A stretch of 64,000 nt of DNA from Lomentospora prolificans (GCA_029532625.1 JARFXM010000002.1:62001-126000), one strand, 5' to 3'. Positions 1-12,381 are shown, numbered from the stretch's first letter. The notes: generated from the sequence alone by a model not told the origin. A program made the numbers and translations.

Positions 1-405
1 CCAGTTATTCCAAGTTGAACAACTCGTGCGTGCGAGCGGGACTGTGGTTCCGAACATTGAGAATAGCTGCCCAAAGATTAAACAACATCGGCTTCTACTT
101 GTCGATGACGACCTTGTCAATATGAAACTACTTACCAAGGTTAGTCAAAAAAGGAACCATACACTTGCCACGGCTTGCAACGGCAGATAAACGAATTCGA
201 TGCAGCACGAGAGATTAGAGGATTGGAAGCGGAAGCAGGGGAATATCGGAGCACAAGATTGCAGCACTTATAGGGGTGAGCAGTGAGCTCAGTGGGAACC
301 AAGCCTTTAATATTCGCAGCTGCGATCTCTTCCTAGCCAAACCGGCTAGGCTAGACAAGTGACGAAGTTTATTGGATCAATGGCTCGACGAACCAATTTG
401 ATATG
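1..405 (+). pseudogene. Decayed response-regulator receiver domain (hybrid histidine kinase remnant)
   Basis: Pieces of a two-component receiver domain can be read in order but in different frames. Around 80-180 the frame reads HRLLLVDDDLVNMKLLTK, the acidic pocket and first helix of a receiver. Around 195-235 another frame reads DAAREIRGLEAEAG, the helix after the phosphorylated Asp. Around 260-360 a third frame reads ALIGVSSE and later DLFLAKPARL, matching the final strand with its conserved Lys-Pro. The segment that should carry the phospho-acceptor Asp is missing and the frame is broken at least twice, so it cannot make a working domain. In fungi such domains normally sit at the C-terminus of hybrid histidine kinases; the kinase part, if any, lies off the left edge. 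The family match rests on motif order only. Confidence 0.6.
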
Positions 406-2228
406 TTTTCATATTTACATGACTGATGTCCATCATAATCACAAGTGTATTGTATGGGGCAAGGGTTCAGATCGGAATAAGGTGTTGTTTTATTCTGATC
501 TTTGCCCTGGTGTGTAAGGTTCGAGGTGAAACCACCCCACTCTAAACCATCAAGCGTACAACTTTTGTCTTTATTCCTGTCTTGAACCTAAGATTAAGCG
601 GTCCCCAAACGCGCTGACGAGGTCGTCAGTCTTTCACCGACCCAGAGTGGTCATTTTCAAGTTCTTAACTAGCGGAGCTGTGGCGGAGTAAATCCCTTCA
701 AGTGCCTGGCGATGCTCGGCCCCGCTTCTAATTCTATACGCAGTACGATTCCAAGACCCGCCCACTGGCAGCATGATTCAAAGACCCCTGCTGCTGGTAG
801 TATTGTCGTGGGGTTAGTGTGCGGCGCGTCTTGGTAGGGACTGCAAGTCGACTGGCGTCGCGGGCGTGGCTGGTCACTGTATCACCATGCCGCAGTATAA
901 GATAGGCGCATTTCTCCCGCTCCCAGAGGGGGCCAGTTTCCTGATTCTTCCTTCAACTTCTTCCATGATAGAAATGGGGCAGAGGACACGACACCCAGAC
1001 ACCCAGACGGGCCTGCTTGTTTACTCTGGTCAGTGGGTTCGCTGTTCCCGACGCTGCATCATTCTTTGGTTTCTTGAAATATTTCAATTCTTTCCAAGAT
1101 CACGCCCGATCCTATTCGGTGACGTGATTCCGACTGATGACTGTACGACTGACAAGACAGAAGCGAAGCCTCTGTCTGATGCGACCATTGGACCAGGCAG
1201 GCTGACCAGCTGTTGGCCTGTTCAACTGTCCGGCCCCTATATTGGGTTATCCGACTCCTTATCAGTATAACTGAAAGTTTCCTGCTGGCAGGACGATTCA
1301 AGGACCCGTATACTTACTGGTGCCCTACTCCTGACTCAGTAAACCTACGATATTGCGGTAAGCTGGATTGAAAATGGGTTAGAAACAAAGAGAAGATGCA
1401 GTAGAGGACGAACGTAGATTTATAGTTTCGCAGAGGATACTAGAGCTATGGAAAGGGCCGAATCGAGATGAGACTGTCAATTTCCACTCGTCGGGACTTC
1501 AAATTTCCACTTGTGGGGACCGCAAGGGGGACTGCAGGGAGCCGGAACGTATTGAAGCGTTTCTCGTGAGTTTACGAGTGTGGCCTTGAAAAACGGAATT
1601 ATTAAAAAGATACCTGTGTTTATCTAGGAAACAGATACACATGGAGATATCTTTATAGTTGGGTATGGAGCAATTTGCAGCACTCACTGAGAGGTCTCTT
1701 TCCTTTCATAGAGGCTGCAGGCAGAATTTACAGCCGCTGCTGGCTGGAGTAAGGATTCATTGGCGATTTGGCGAGGATCGGCAAGAGAACCCGCGTTTTT
1801 GCCTAGAATATATAATAAAAAAAGAAGACCCTCCTTCATACCGCATCGCGAATATCGACAGTGCGCTGATACATCGGCAAATTCGTAAAGTTTCCGTGAT
1901 CTCTCGTAACTCTTACCTTCTAGCCCCAAAGGATGGGTAGGGATCGTGGGCGCAGATGTTAAGGTGTTCAGGACTATCAGCGGTTTGGTATCATGATTAC
2001 TAATGCGATCGAATTTATGACGACGGCAAGTTTGCATAGGCGACACGCTGGACCTAGCCGATGATATCACTGAATTGATGTTGGGAGAATGGTATTATTA
2101 GAATGCAGAATCACAATGACGTAGTATCCAATGAAAAAGTCAAATTCCCATCACTATTTGCCTCCGTTATTCAACCCTAAGGACCCATACCTATTCACAA
2201 AAGATTAGCAATCCGTACACATAACAGT
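406..2228. other. Intergenic, no gene recognised
   Basis: Only short overlapping frames without family motifs are seen. The right end is the 3' flank of the ferroxidase gene. No repeat or RNA gene was recognised. Confidence 0.5.
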
Positions 2229-4141
2229 CTAGGTCTGGTGTGGTCCGGCAAGATGCAAAACGTACCAAGATATTACTATTATCCCCAAAATGGCGGCTAA
2301 GCAGCTGAAGACCATCGCAACATATCCCTTTGCCGTAAACCCTGACGGAAGTGGCTCGACGGAAGTGTTCTCGCCGGCAAGATCAAACACGTCTTGGGTA
2401 TTGCCAGCGGCGTTACCAGAGGTGGGAATACCGGCTGCCTTGCAGGCATTGAGGTGGTCCTCGGGGAGCTCTAGACCCTGGAGTGCGTCTGGTGCCTCAA
2501 TTATAGTTGCGATCAAACCCTGCAGCATGTGCCATTCAATATGGCAATGAAATAGCCAAACTCCTGGGTTGTCGGATCGATAGCGAATCACGAAGTTACC
2601 ATTAGGCTGGACGAAGAGGGTATCCCGTCGCATGGGCACCTTTGGGAGGCTGATGCTGTTGTCATTAACGAATACACCGGCTTCTTCCTCAGACCGGTGG
2701 ACGACCTGGAAATTATGCCCATGGAGGTGGAATGGATGCTTTCCAGGGTCGGCATTGTTTAGAACAATCTCAATTACCTGGTTGTGGCCTAAAACATAGG
2801 AGGACGTGTGAGATCCGTAAACTTGAGGGTTTGTCGAGTTTTCAGATCCTACAGTAAGAGCAGTGTATAAGGAGGGGACCTTCGGTCCGACGTATGTGAT
2901 ATCGTTGAAAAACGCACTGAAAGGGCGGAGTGAAAGATTAGCCTCGTAATAAATACGGGAGTCGGGAGAAGCAAAGAAGGAAGGGTTTGGTGGTCGAGGC
3001 TCATACTAATTCGCACCGTCGCCGAGATTATCCATCTTCACGTCAAGTTGCAACGAGTAGTCGACGTTTTCGAACAATTCTTCGCCATCTTTCGGGACGA
3101 GGTTGAAATCATCAAATGCGTCGAGCTCGCCTAACGCGAGTGGTTCTGGCAAGGGTTTATCCTCGTCGTAGACCAACCAGCCGGTGACGTTTGGGTTCAA
3201 GCCGTCAGGAATGACATCGAAAAGGTCTTGATCCATAGCCCCAACAATGGCGAAATTTTTGTCTGTCTCGTTTTTGGTAGTCAACAGAACGCTGTACCTC
3301 TGGGCCGGAGTCATGTATATCATGTTTGCCTCTGCCTCTTCGGTCCAAACGCCGTCAACCTCAACAATGCGCATGACGTGATCTTCGAACCATATATAGT
3401 GGGCTGCAAAGGCACCCATATTGACCATACGGATCAGGTATGTCTTGTTCGGTTCGACTTTGACGTGGAGGTTTTGCGTATCGTTCATGAGGGCGGCTTG
3501 CGGCACGGGTTCGGCGCCTGTCGGGTTTCTAAAGCTGATGAAATCTGCAACGAGATCGGGAATCGGTCTATGATACCAGTCCGAGAACGTTATCACAATC
3601 TCCTCGTCATAATATCCCTCATATGGCCCATTGGGATCGTGGACGACGACTGGACCCCGAAGGCCTTCGGGATATTGCCCGTCGTTATGGGCATGGTACC
3701 AATAGGTCCCTGGTTGCTCGAACTGGGCACTTTGTCAATATCCGATCTAAGAATTGCCGAAGCTCTGTCGCTCACCTTGAAGTTGTAGGTGAATGACTCT
3801 CCAGGTGGAATAGGGCACTGAGCTATCCCAACAGCACCATCCATGTGGTTCGTGCCATTTTGGAAAAGCCCGTGAAAATGAAGACTCGTGCTCGCATTTC
3901 CAAGATCGTTGGTGACTTTAAGATTGAGCGTGTCGCCAACGGTGGCTCGGATTAGAGGAATGGGCCACTCTCCATTGACTCCAATTGTAGGCCGGTCAAA
4001 GGCGCCATCCGGGTTAGCCGTAACCCATCCGATACTGAAGTCGTGTTCGATGGTCACGGAAAGAACGGGAGAGACCAAGGCAAAGAAAGCTATCGCGAAA
4101 GTCGCGAGAAGCTTGTAGGGGAGCCGAAGAGCTTGCGCCAT
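2229..4141 (-). CDS. fet3: Multicopper ferroxidase, Fet3 type
   Basis: Oxidises Fe(II) to Fe(III) at the plasma membrane so that the partner permease can import it. Three exons (4141-3776, 3722-3007, 2916-2229) give 589 residues, the usual Fet3 length. The Met at 4141 was chosen over an upstream one at 4165 because a clean signal peptide follows. Copper-ligand motifs occur in order: HFHGLF, WYHAH, HPFHLHGH and HCHIEWH. The segment TGAEPVPQ carries the Glu that Fet3 proteins use for iron oxidation, separating it from plain laccases. A membrane segment (about residues 545-570) near the C-terminus anchors the catalytic part outside. The second intron (3006-2917) starts inside a Tyr codon, so unspliced DNA shows a TAG there; splicing restores GDGANYAFFN. 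It is divergent from the iron permease about 2 kb away, the classical arrangement for co-regulation. Function is well supported; the symbol is by homology. Confidence 0.93.
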
Positions 4142-4685
4142 CCTTCCCTGCCGGTCTTCGCGCAAGGAAAAGTCGCGATGGTGGCCAAGTACAATCTGAG
4201 GGAGTATGCACCAAGATTACAGCCGGCTGGGGAACAATGGCAGCGGCAGTTTAACAATCGTATAGAATAGGCGGGGCTTGTGCCACCCCTCCGTGCCACG
4301 AGTCGTCGTCGCCGTGTTATAGTAGACACTTTTTGACAGGCCCGATATGGCTATCCTTTGTGAGGTTCGCTTTGGAATCCCTGACACAGAGGGAGGTACT
4401 TTTATTATTATAGGATAGCGCCAAAATAGGATAGGATTCGTGCCCGAGCTTTACCGACCATGATATGCGCCTAGCCATTTTGAAATTCCCTCGCAGGCCA
4501 ATTTTTTCCCGCTTTTCCAGGACTTCTAGGGTTGGTCCAGGGCTTTCCCCCCCACACGTCGTTTCTAGCCAGCTTTGACGAGGCTGCGTTGAAAAAGATC
4601 ACCCAATGGCACCATGCCCAGCATCATGTCATGCCAGAAACAGACCAAAGCCACCGGGTAAGTGGGAGGTGTGCGCGGGCTAATT

Positions 4686-4694
4686 GATTATCAG
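4686..4694 (-). promoter_or_regulatory. GATA-type site in the iron-uptake promoter
   Basis: CTGATAATC on the minus strand contains a TGATAA core fitting HGATAR, the core bound by fungal GATA factors including SreA-type iron repressors. The full SreA consensus is not present. An identical nonamer occurs at 5277-5285. Confidence 0.3.
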
Positions 4695-5276
4695 TGCCAT
4701 TGCCCTCTCCAACCCCTCCAATCCAATCCGATTTTCGGGGCCATGGCCGGAAGTCATAATGGAGGGCACCTCCACCTTCTCCTCCTAACGTTTCTCGCTA
4801 AAATTTTCCTATTGAGTGGGCCTATGGGGGCGACGTTTCGGCTACATCTGATTGAAGTCCGTCTGCGGCGACCCGTCGCGTGAGATGCCAGGGCTAAGTC
4901 GATGTACCTCCTACCTGAATCGCTCGCTCTACCCATGGCGGGTTACTCTCGCCGGCTCGTTTCAAAGTTTCCCTGCGCATCCCTCCTTGCGTTGGCCCTA
5001 TCCTCAAACCAGAAAGGAGAATATGGTCTCTTGGTGATTTTTCTTTTGTCTCTTTTTTTTTTATTATTTTATTTTGGAGCCGTGCATGCGTGTGTGCGAA
5101 TGCGCCCGCAACCCGAGTATAGTCGGATGAGACGTGGACCCATCACGGCCGCTCAGTCGTCCCGAAGCACACCCTCTTCAGAGCAATGCAACCAATAGCA
5201 TGAAATCACAGGACCATCATTTTTCGACGGGAGTAAAAAGTGGTGTACCCCGCTCGAACTTTTTCCTTGACGCGGT

Positions 5277-5285
5277 GATTATCAG
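5277..5285 (-). promoter_or_regulatory. Second GATA-type site in the iron-uptake promoter
   Basis: This is an exact repeat of the CTGATAATC nonamer at 4686-4694, in the same orientation. The repetition within one divergent promoter makes it slightly more convincing than either site alone. Confidence 0.3.
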
Positions 5286-6159
5286 TCGGCCAAGTGGAGC
5301 GGAGATGTCCTCGCCACCACCCAGGTCATCTTATCAATCCATCTTATCGAATCGCAAAGCCGAGGCCCGACGGCCTGGCACGCGAGGGTCCAGTTCCGTA
5401 CTTGGCACACGTCCTTGCGTTAAACAAGCTTTCTGGTCCCCGGCAGCGAGCGATGCTTAACTTGTATTATTATTATTATTACATCCTTAATTGCTGCTCT
5501 ACTTATCCATCTTAAGTATAAGATCCAATTCCCTTTCTACTGTAGCATTTGCAAGTTGTGAAAAAACCTCCAAGATGCCAAAATCCATCCGATGCCTCCT
5601 TGTCAGAGAACACTATCCTCGGCGCCATATCCAAAGCGGGCTCGTGAAAATTTCAGCTCCAAGCTTTAGTCGTCCCACTTACCTTTCTCGGGCAGCAATA
5701 TTATTACGTTCCCATCATGGGTGATCGGAAGTCGGCACCCGGCAATGGCCCACGCCAAACGATATTGTAGGGTAATAAATTAGAAACCTTGAATATTGAC
5801 CCATCCCACATTCAGAAAAGCGCCATTGTTGCCCCCCACCTCCGGGTACTTGCGGCCATTGGACGCCCGAATAATGGTGCGAAAAGGCTTTGCTTCTGTC
5901 GAAAGACTGGACGTGGTAGCTACCAACTGATGTCGCTCTGACAAGCTCCACTGGTCAAAGTACCCCAGACTAAGAGTAAGGGAGGTAGGTGTATGGCCAT
6001 ATATGTGCGTTGAGGAGTACTCATCGATATGCCCCGACGCAATTCTGCCTGGAGTCGAATTCCAAGCACCACATTCCGCGAGTGCCTGCCCTTGATTCTT
6101 TCTTCGGCGCCGTCAGCCCAATTTTTTTTTTTTACGTCCGTCCTAACTCACTTTTGATC

Positions 6160-7505
6160 ATGACAAAACAAGTATTTTCCGTCCCAGTATTTCTAATCGT
6201 CCTCCGAGAGACCATCGAGGCAGCTCTCGTCGTTTCCGTCCTCTTGGCCTTCTTGAAGCAGACCCTCGGCGGGGTAAATGGTGACCGAGCAGTCTACAAG
6301 TCCCTGGTGAAACAGGTAGGCAAATGGCTTTGTCCATGTACCCCGGGCCATGTATGCCGTGATAATAATTAACGCAAGATGGCTAGGTTTGGATTGGTGC
6401 TGTTCTCGGGTTTTTGCTATGCCTCGTCGTCGGCGGCGCGGTCATCGGGACCTTTTATCGGGTCGGCAAGAACGTGTGGGAGGCGGCCGAGAATATTTAT
6501 GAAGGCGTCTTCTACCTAATCGCAGGCCTCATCATCACCTTCGTCGGGGCTGGTCTCCTGCGAATCGGCAAGATGCAAGAAAAGTGGCGCGTCAAGCTCG
6601 CCAAGGCCTTGGATAAGCCTCTCGACTCCACCAACACTGTCGGCAAATTCAAGCGCTTCACCATCAAGTACTCTCTCTTTATCCTGTCGTTTATCACTGT
6701 CAGCAGAGAGGGTATTGAGGGTGTGGTATTCGTTTCTGGTGTCTCATTCTCCGCCCCGGCAACATCAATCCCCCTTCCAGTGGTGATCGGGTTGATTGTT
6801 GGGTGTTTCATCGGTTGGGCGCTATACAAGTGAGCAATTCCAAACAACTTCCACTTCTTCCTAATATTTTACCAGCTTCTTGCCGCTGTGTCGAGAGAGG
6901 ACAGTCTAACGCGCTTGTATGATCACAGGGGAGGCTCCCTTATAGCACTTCAAATGTTTTTAATCGCTTCTACTTGTCTACTGTACCTCGTAGCCGCAGG
7001 TCTCATCGCTCGCTCGGCTGGCTACTTTGAAGCCCATCACTGGAACGGAATTGTCGGTGGCGATGCCGCCGAGTTGGGCGACGGCCCTGGTTCGTATGAT
7101 CTGCATAGGAGTGTATGGCATGTTAATGTAAGGAAGATTATGCTCTACATAGATCTGCCCTTTACAAGACTAACGACTCAACAGTGTTGCAGTCCCGATC
7201 TCAACGGTGGCGGAGGCTGGGGCATATTCAACGGCATCTTGGGGTGGTCAAATTCCGCTACCTACAGCACGATAATATCCTATAACATCTACTGGCTTCT
7301 CGTCATCCTTGGGTTTTCGGCTATGGGTTACTCGGAAATCCACGGTCATTGGCCGTTCCTGAAACGCAAAATCTCCGATGTTAACGACTCTGAGCAAGAC
7401 ACGGAACTCTCCAATGGCGCTTTGGCCGCAGGCGGATTGGCGGGTGTGTCAGACAAAGTTGTTGTCGACGATCGGGTTTTGCAGCGAGCTGAAAGCACAA
7501 AGTGA
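6160..7505 (+). CDS. ftr1: High-affinity iron permease, Ftr1 type
   Basis: Plasma-membrane permease that takes up Fe(III) produced by the neighbouring ferroxidase. Four exons (6160-6315, 6387-6829, 6929-7127, 7185-7505) give 372 residues. Both family iron-binding signatures are visible: RETIE near the N-terminus in the first membrane segment and REGIE in the middle. Several hydrophobic segments follow, and the GGGGWGIFN stretch of fungal Ftr1 proteins lies after the third intron. The C-terminal tail is hydrophilic. Splice sites were fixed by continuity of family motifs: VWIGAVLGF after intron 1, YKGGSLIALQ across intron 2, WHVNCCSPDLN across intron 3. Divergent pairing with the ferroxidase supports the role and suggests shared induction by iron starvation. 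Confidence 0.94.
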
Positions 7506-9541
7506 AGCGCGCAGGTATGGCCAGCGAGGAGTCTGTCTCACTGCCTTGGCCTGGCTGTCTTTCAAATGTTTTAGGTACCTTGCTGGTCTTTGCTGCAAGA
7601 AGGAAAAAGCAAAGGAAAAGGGGCGAAAAGTAAAAAGGAGAAAAAGGAGAAAAAAAAGAAAAACTGAAGGTGCGGCTTTGACAACATGAAATGATGATGC
7701 ATTGTGCCATTTCCCCGGTCCACTTGGACTCGTAGAGAGTGCTTTCTCTCAAAGGTATTGATTATTAGTAGTCGGTTCACCTGTAATTAGTCCTCAAACA
7801 GCCCCCTTTCTATGCAGGAAATAACTAACCTAAGTGACTTAGCTCCTCTCTCTTTCATGCAATGCAGATTGTATAAGACAAGAGGATGTAAACATGCAAG
7901 GGGGCTACAGAGATGAGGAACCACCGAGGTTGGATGTGATTAGTACGGGCCGAATACTCTGAACTTAGCTATGGCAGTCATCTCCAACCTCCTCTCATAA
8001 GACTCTGGATTCACTCAAAAGAGGGCATTGTAAAGTGACAATGATCACACGAACCAGGCGTATTGTCTCTGAGGCTTGATTAAAAACAACCCGAGTCTGT
8101 GAATACGAACTGGGTTGATCAAGGCTTCGGTCAGTCGGGGAAATAGAACCCTTGTTTGCTTAAACCTGTCGCACAAGCGTGCAAGCCTCTCTAAATACAG
8201 CAGGGACAAGCAGGACGGGAAATGGTCGTTGGTTACTGTAACGGTCGGCTAACGCAGCCAGCAGCCGTACTCGCGCCGAGGACTGGAGCCCAAGCTTGAA
8301 AGCAATATTTGGCCCTCTTCCGCGAGCCCCGGCTCCTTAAGCCCGATGATGTCGGCCCTTGCCCATGGACGACGTGGCCGCGTCGGAATAGAACGCCACA
8401 TCAGTTGATCATGGAAAAAAAGCGAATCCTGTCTTGGCTATTGCTGTGAAGATCATTCACCGGGAAGGCGGTTCATTTCGCGGCCCAGTACGCGCGTGCC
8501 AAAAAGGAGGGCTGGCAGCAAGCGCGCCTGAAATCCAAAAGGAGACGTCAAAAAAAGCAAAAAAGAAAAAGAATAAAGTGTGCTTGGCATTTAGCCCGTT
8601 GTGAAGATCTCTCCATTCTGGGCACGCCGATCTCTGCAATCAACCCGTTGAGGCCGATTATTAATGCCGGCATAGTCTTAGTGCGATATGCGCCAAGTCC
8701 AAGTCAAGAAAATGTGGCTGCTATCCCCTGCCAGGAGAAGAGAATCATGATCTTCCGCTGGCGTGGCTGATCCCTTGCCTTAAGCCGCTTGGCTTGTGAG
8801 TTCCTTGGAAGTTCAAAATCCCCGAATTGCAAATGGCCGCTACCCGTGCCTTAAACATGCCTTGCGTCTCGACGTCCCGCACCTGAGCCTGGGGCTGACA
8901 TGTGGCCCCGAGTTTCGCCCGGCAGGGCCCCGCAGGATCTGCCTCGTGCATACCAGTCCGCAACGACCAGCTGGCTGGTGCTCTGGCTGACCGAGCCGGG
9001 TTATTTGACAAATCTTGCCAAATCAAGCAGGGCTAGCCAAGATTATGTGATCTGGGGTTCGCCTTTCGTGGTGGTAACATGCTTATGCTTGTTTGTGTGG
9101 CGCTCCTGAGTGATAGTCCGCTGCCGCTGGCTTTGAAGGCCAGCCAGGCGATCTGCACCACCTTGTAGACACACGCCTCATCCGGTGAAAACATCGTGAC
9201 AGGGGTTGAGGGTTTCACACCGCCGAGTGTTTACGAACATCCAATTTCGCCACGGCGATCTGACTTCCACAGGCACTGAGCGGGTGGTGACGCAGCTACA
9301 CAGGTAGGAATAGGGGTTCGTCCTTCATGACGATATTAGTGTTGTTCATCTTTTTTGACGGGGAGCAAAAAACTATATAAGTTGGTCTTGCCGTCCACTT
9401 CCATCCCATCTCCTCTCCCATCACAACTCATCACACAATTCACTCGCCTACAACACACAACAACCTTCACAACACACCACTTTCAACCGCACCCTTCTCT
9501 CTCTCAACAGTTCTCAGTAACTCCCAACCTCAACCTTCAAA
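7506..9541. other. Intergenic, no gene recognised
   Basis: About 2 kb with purine-rich tracts (7600-7670), short unrelated frames, and at its right end the hydrophobin promoter with a TATA box and a long CA/CT-rich leader. No family motif was found. Confidence 0.5.
9374..9381 (+). promoter_or_regulatory. TATA box of the class I hydrophobin gene
   Basis: TATATAAG lies 168 bases before the start codon and is followed by a CA/CT-rich leader, as in strongly expressed fungal genes. Confidence 0.6.
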
Positions 9542-10038
9542 ATGCAGTTCCAGGTCCTCTCCGTCCTTGCCCTTGCCGCTTTCGCCAGCGCCTACCCCGG
9601 CGGTGCTCCTCACGGCTCCAGCCACGATCTCACCATCACCGACGCCAGCAACAAGTGCGGTGGCAACCAGCTCAGCTGCTGCAACAAGCAGACCACCAAC
9701 GTTGCTAACGGCATTGCTGCTGGTCTTGCTCAGGGTCTCGGTGGCATCTTCGATGGCTGCTCCAGCCTTTCCGTCGGTGCTCGTATGTCTTTGTTCCGAA
9801 TTTGCGCCTTCAGGAAAGCCTTACTAATATCATATTTCAAACAGTCATCGGCGCCAGCGACTTGGTCAAGTCCCACTGCAAGCAGAATGTCGTCTGCTGC
9901 CAGGCCGGCGAGACCAACCAGGTATGTCTATGCCGAGTTGACACTTCTCAACCGAACAGGACACTAACTCTTCTATAGGCCGGCTTTGTCAACATCAACG
10001 GCCTCAACTGCGTTGATGCTCTCAACAACATCATCTAA
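9542..10038 (+). CDS. Class I hydrophobin
   Basis: Small secreted surfactant that self-assembles on aerial hyphae and spores. Three exons (9542-9782, 9845-9921, 9979-10038) encode 125 residues. A signal peptide ends after the ASA near residue 17. The mature part has eight cysteines in hydrophobin order: C-X6-CC-X25-C-X18-C-X5-CC-X17-C. The long loop between the third and fourth Cys fits class I better than class II. Introns have GTATGT donors; the first splits a Leu codon. A TATA box and long leader suggest strong, developmentally controlled expression. A class II hydrophobin lies 53 kb to the right, so the locus covers both classes. Confidence 0.93.
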
Positions 10039-10489
10039 GTCGGTGGCTAAATTTGCTACGACCCACTCCTTCATTTCGACGTGTTGGTGGACAGGGGATT
10101 AGATTACAAGAGTTTACAGTCAACTTACACCTAATAACACTCTTGATTTACTCAATTTTAATTCTCGAAACATCGTGATGCTGCGCCCAGGAACATACAT
10201 TTTAGCTGACTTAGAACTGACACAAGAGAAGCACTGTTCTCTATTCCTGCAACTGCATGAGCCCAACAACCGGGTTTCATGATGTCTGCTTTGTCTTCCA
10301 ACTTATCTTTTGAGCATCGAAGTACGCGTTCACAGCTTGTGTGCCCCTTCCATTCACCAGTCGATATCTCTGAGCCACCTCGGAAGTGTCAGGCTGTAAT
10401 TAGTGGTTTACGCTTTAGTAGAAGGGCCTAATTAGCGGTATGGATTGGGCCTTTGTTAGGTTATATCCCGACTCGAACTATGAACGCCA

Positions 10490-11240
10490 TGTTAGGACTT
10501 TCTTTCTTAGGGTTAGGTGAACCTTACCAAATCTAGGAACCTGTAATGCGCTAGCCACCGTGGCGATACGCTAGGTGAGGCCGAATGAGCCTATTACTAC
10601 CTATGGAGAGGAAGAGAGGAAGAGAGGGTATTGGAGTAGGGGCCTAGCTCCAGCGATCCGGTACATAGAGCGCTAGTAGTTTGCCGGGCAAAGCTCATGG
10701 GCTAGTAATCGGGGTGCGGTCGGAGTGGCCGCGCCGATCCATTGGTAGGGACCGATGCCGTAGGGGGAATACAGGATAAGCCCGTAAGAGGTCTGAATTT
10801 ATATCAAGTCACAGTCTTTACCGACACATCTGGTTGTATCGCGATTCAGAATTCGGACAACTGTGTCCCAGGCTGACCACCCAAAGATGTAGCCCTAGGG
10901 CGGTAAGCCAAGGTAGTAAAAGGTAGACCATGGATAAAAATGATCACGGGGCAGGAAGGTGATCGCAGCCAACCATCTGAGCGATCGTTGGTACGAGCAG
11001 GCTAGCGCCGGGGCCTGATCGTCGCAGAAGATAGGAATACGATCGAGCCAGGACATCTATATAAGCAACAGTCATTAGCGATGTAAATAGTTGTATTTCG
11101 TAGTCAATTCAAGTAGCACGTGAGTATTACCTTAGTACTCTACGAACCACACTTGAATACACACTACGGACAACCAGTGACTGTTTAATAGCCTCACTCT
11201 ACTACTAACAGGCCGTGACTTATCTGGTATCAAAGGCTGG
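10490..11240 (+). mobile_element. Possible LTR-retrotransposon remnant (LTR plus primer-binding site)
   Basis: The segment begins TGTTAG (10490) and has CTAACA at 11205-11210, the short inverted ends typical of LTRs, enclosing about 720 bases. A TATATAAG sequence lies near 11056, as an LTR promoter would. Shortly after the right end, near 11230, TGGTATCAAAGGC resembles the initiator-tRNA primer-binding site TGGTATCAGAGC of many Copia elements, with one substitution. The 16-base spacing is longer than usual and no gag or pol frame follows, so this would be an old relic. A second copy in the genome would be needed to confirm it. Confidence 0.35.
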
Positions 11241-12374
11241 CTATTGTGTGCACTAGGTGTTGGATATCGCAACAAATTGGCGCGCTCGGACACCTTTTCG
11301 ATGCTTTCCTGGCGTGCATTTCTAGCTAATGTTTCCACCTCTTGTATAGTAGGCTTAGCCTAGATGCTCGGAGGTGATAACTTTTTCCAATTTGAAGCTG
11401 TGATCAGCGATTCATAGGGCAGGTTGAGAGATGGGAGTTTGGCGGGGGCTTACCCCTTCAATGGGATGACGAGTCTGTTAGAGACCTCCATTGATATTAT
11501 GGATTATCCGATATTGTGGATTGCCTGCTACAGCTTCTCTTAGGTCGTTTTATTCCATTTCATGATCTCGGGTGGGCGAGTGCATCGAGGAGTCTTTCTC
11601 AAGAGGAAAGGACGAAAGGGAAAACTGACGACACGTCAGGCCCCAGCTAGAAAGAACTAGGTTGAGTGAAAGACGCATTTTGTATTATGCACACTACGTG
11701 AGCCAAACGATTTGTAGTTGGTGTGAGTTTGTTCTCTCGTAGTTGACGTATGAGCATCGACGCACTTAGCGATTTACGTCTCAATTCTATTCACAACTCA
11801 TTACATCCCAGAGTCGTGCAGCTCAACAGTGCGTGAAAGCTCATGGACAAATTTACAGGATCTCACTTGTACGAAGGCGTGACAAGACGCCCCTCCGGCT
11901 CTGTCACGTGGACTATCACGGGTTGAAGGGGACCCAACTGGCAGCAAATACGGTAATTTATTACGAAAGGAATTGCTTATGTCCGTGGGCAACGAGGAAC
12001 ATTATGCGGCGGCCGCCAGCGGCCGCCCAGCCGAATAATGTCATATATCACCCGCCTATCAGTCCGTTCGTAGGCTTAGGAGCCGTCTTGTGCAGTAAGC
12101 GGACCTTGAAATACGATCGACTCTGATCCATTCATCAGCACTAGTAGGTTAGCGTTCCAAGAGCCGAACTCGATACACTAGAAAAGGGGTTTAAATATGA
12201 CATTGCTAGGGTTTAAGACCGAGAAATGGAAAAGGCATACAATCCTGGTAGATATAGGTGGCGTTGACTTTTCGATATGACTAGGTGTGTAGAGGCTCGG
12301 TATGCTCGGCCCCTAGCTATGGAGAATCCGATGACTACTCACACTCCTCGGACTATTCACAACTTAAAAAAAAC

Positions 12375-12381
12375 TATATAT
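12375..12381 (+). promoter_or_regulatory. TATA box of the DUF4360-type gene
   Basis: TATATAT lies about 140 bases before the start codon at 12514, followed by a CT/CA-rich leader. Spacing is typical for a fungal promoter. Confidence 0.45.

Larger units (their letters stand above)
4142..6159. other. Divergent promoter region between ferroxidase and iron permease
   Basis: About 2 kb without a recognisable gene separates the two start codons. It contains two identical CTGATAATC sequences (on the minus strand), further GATA-like tetramers near 4410-4440, and a pyrimidine-rich stretch just before the permease start. Such a region would be expected to hold iron-responsive GATA-factor sites, but occupancy cannot be judged from sequence. 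Confidence 0.6.

Noticed and set aside
866..1270. Frame of 134 codons with ATG start
   Set aside because: Low-complexity composition, no motif, no promoter or intron signals; likely chance.
12007..12028. Pair of GC-only palindromic octamers
   Set aside because: Short and without context; could be chance in a GC-rich spot.
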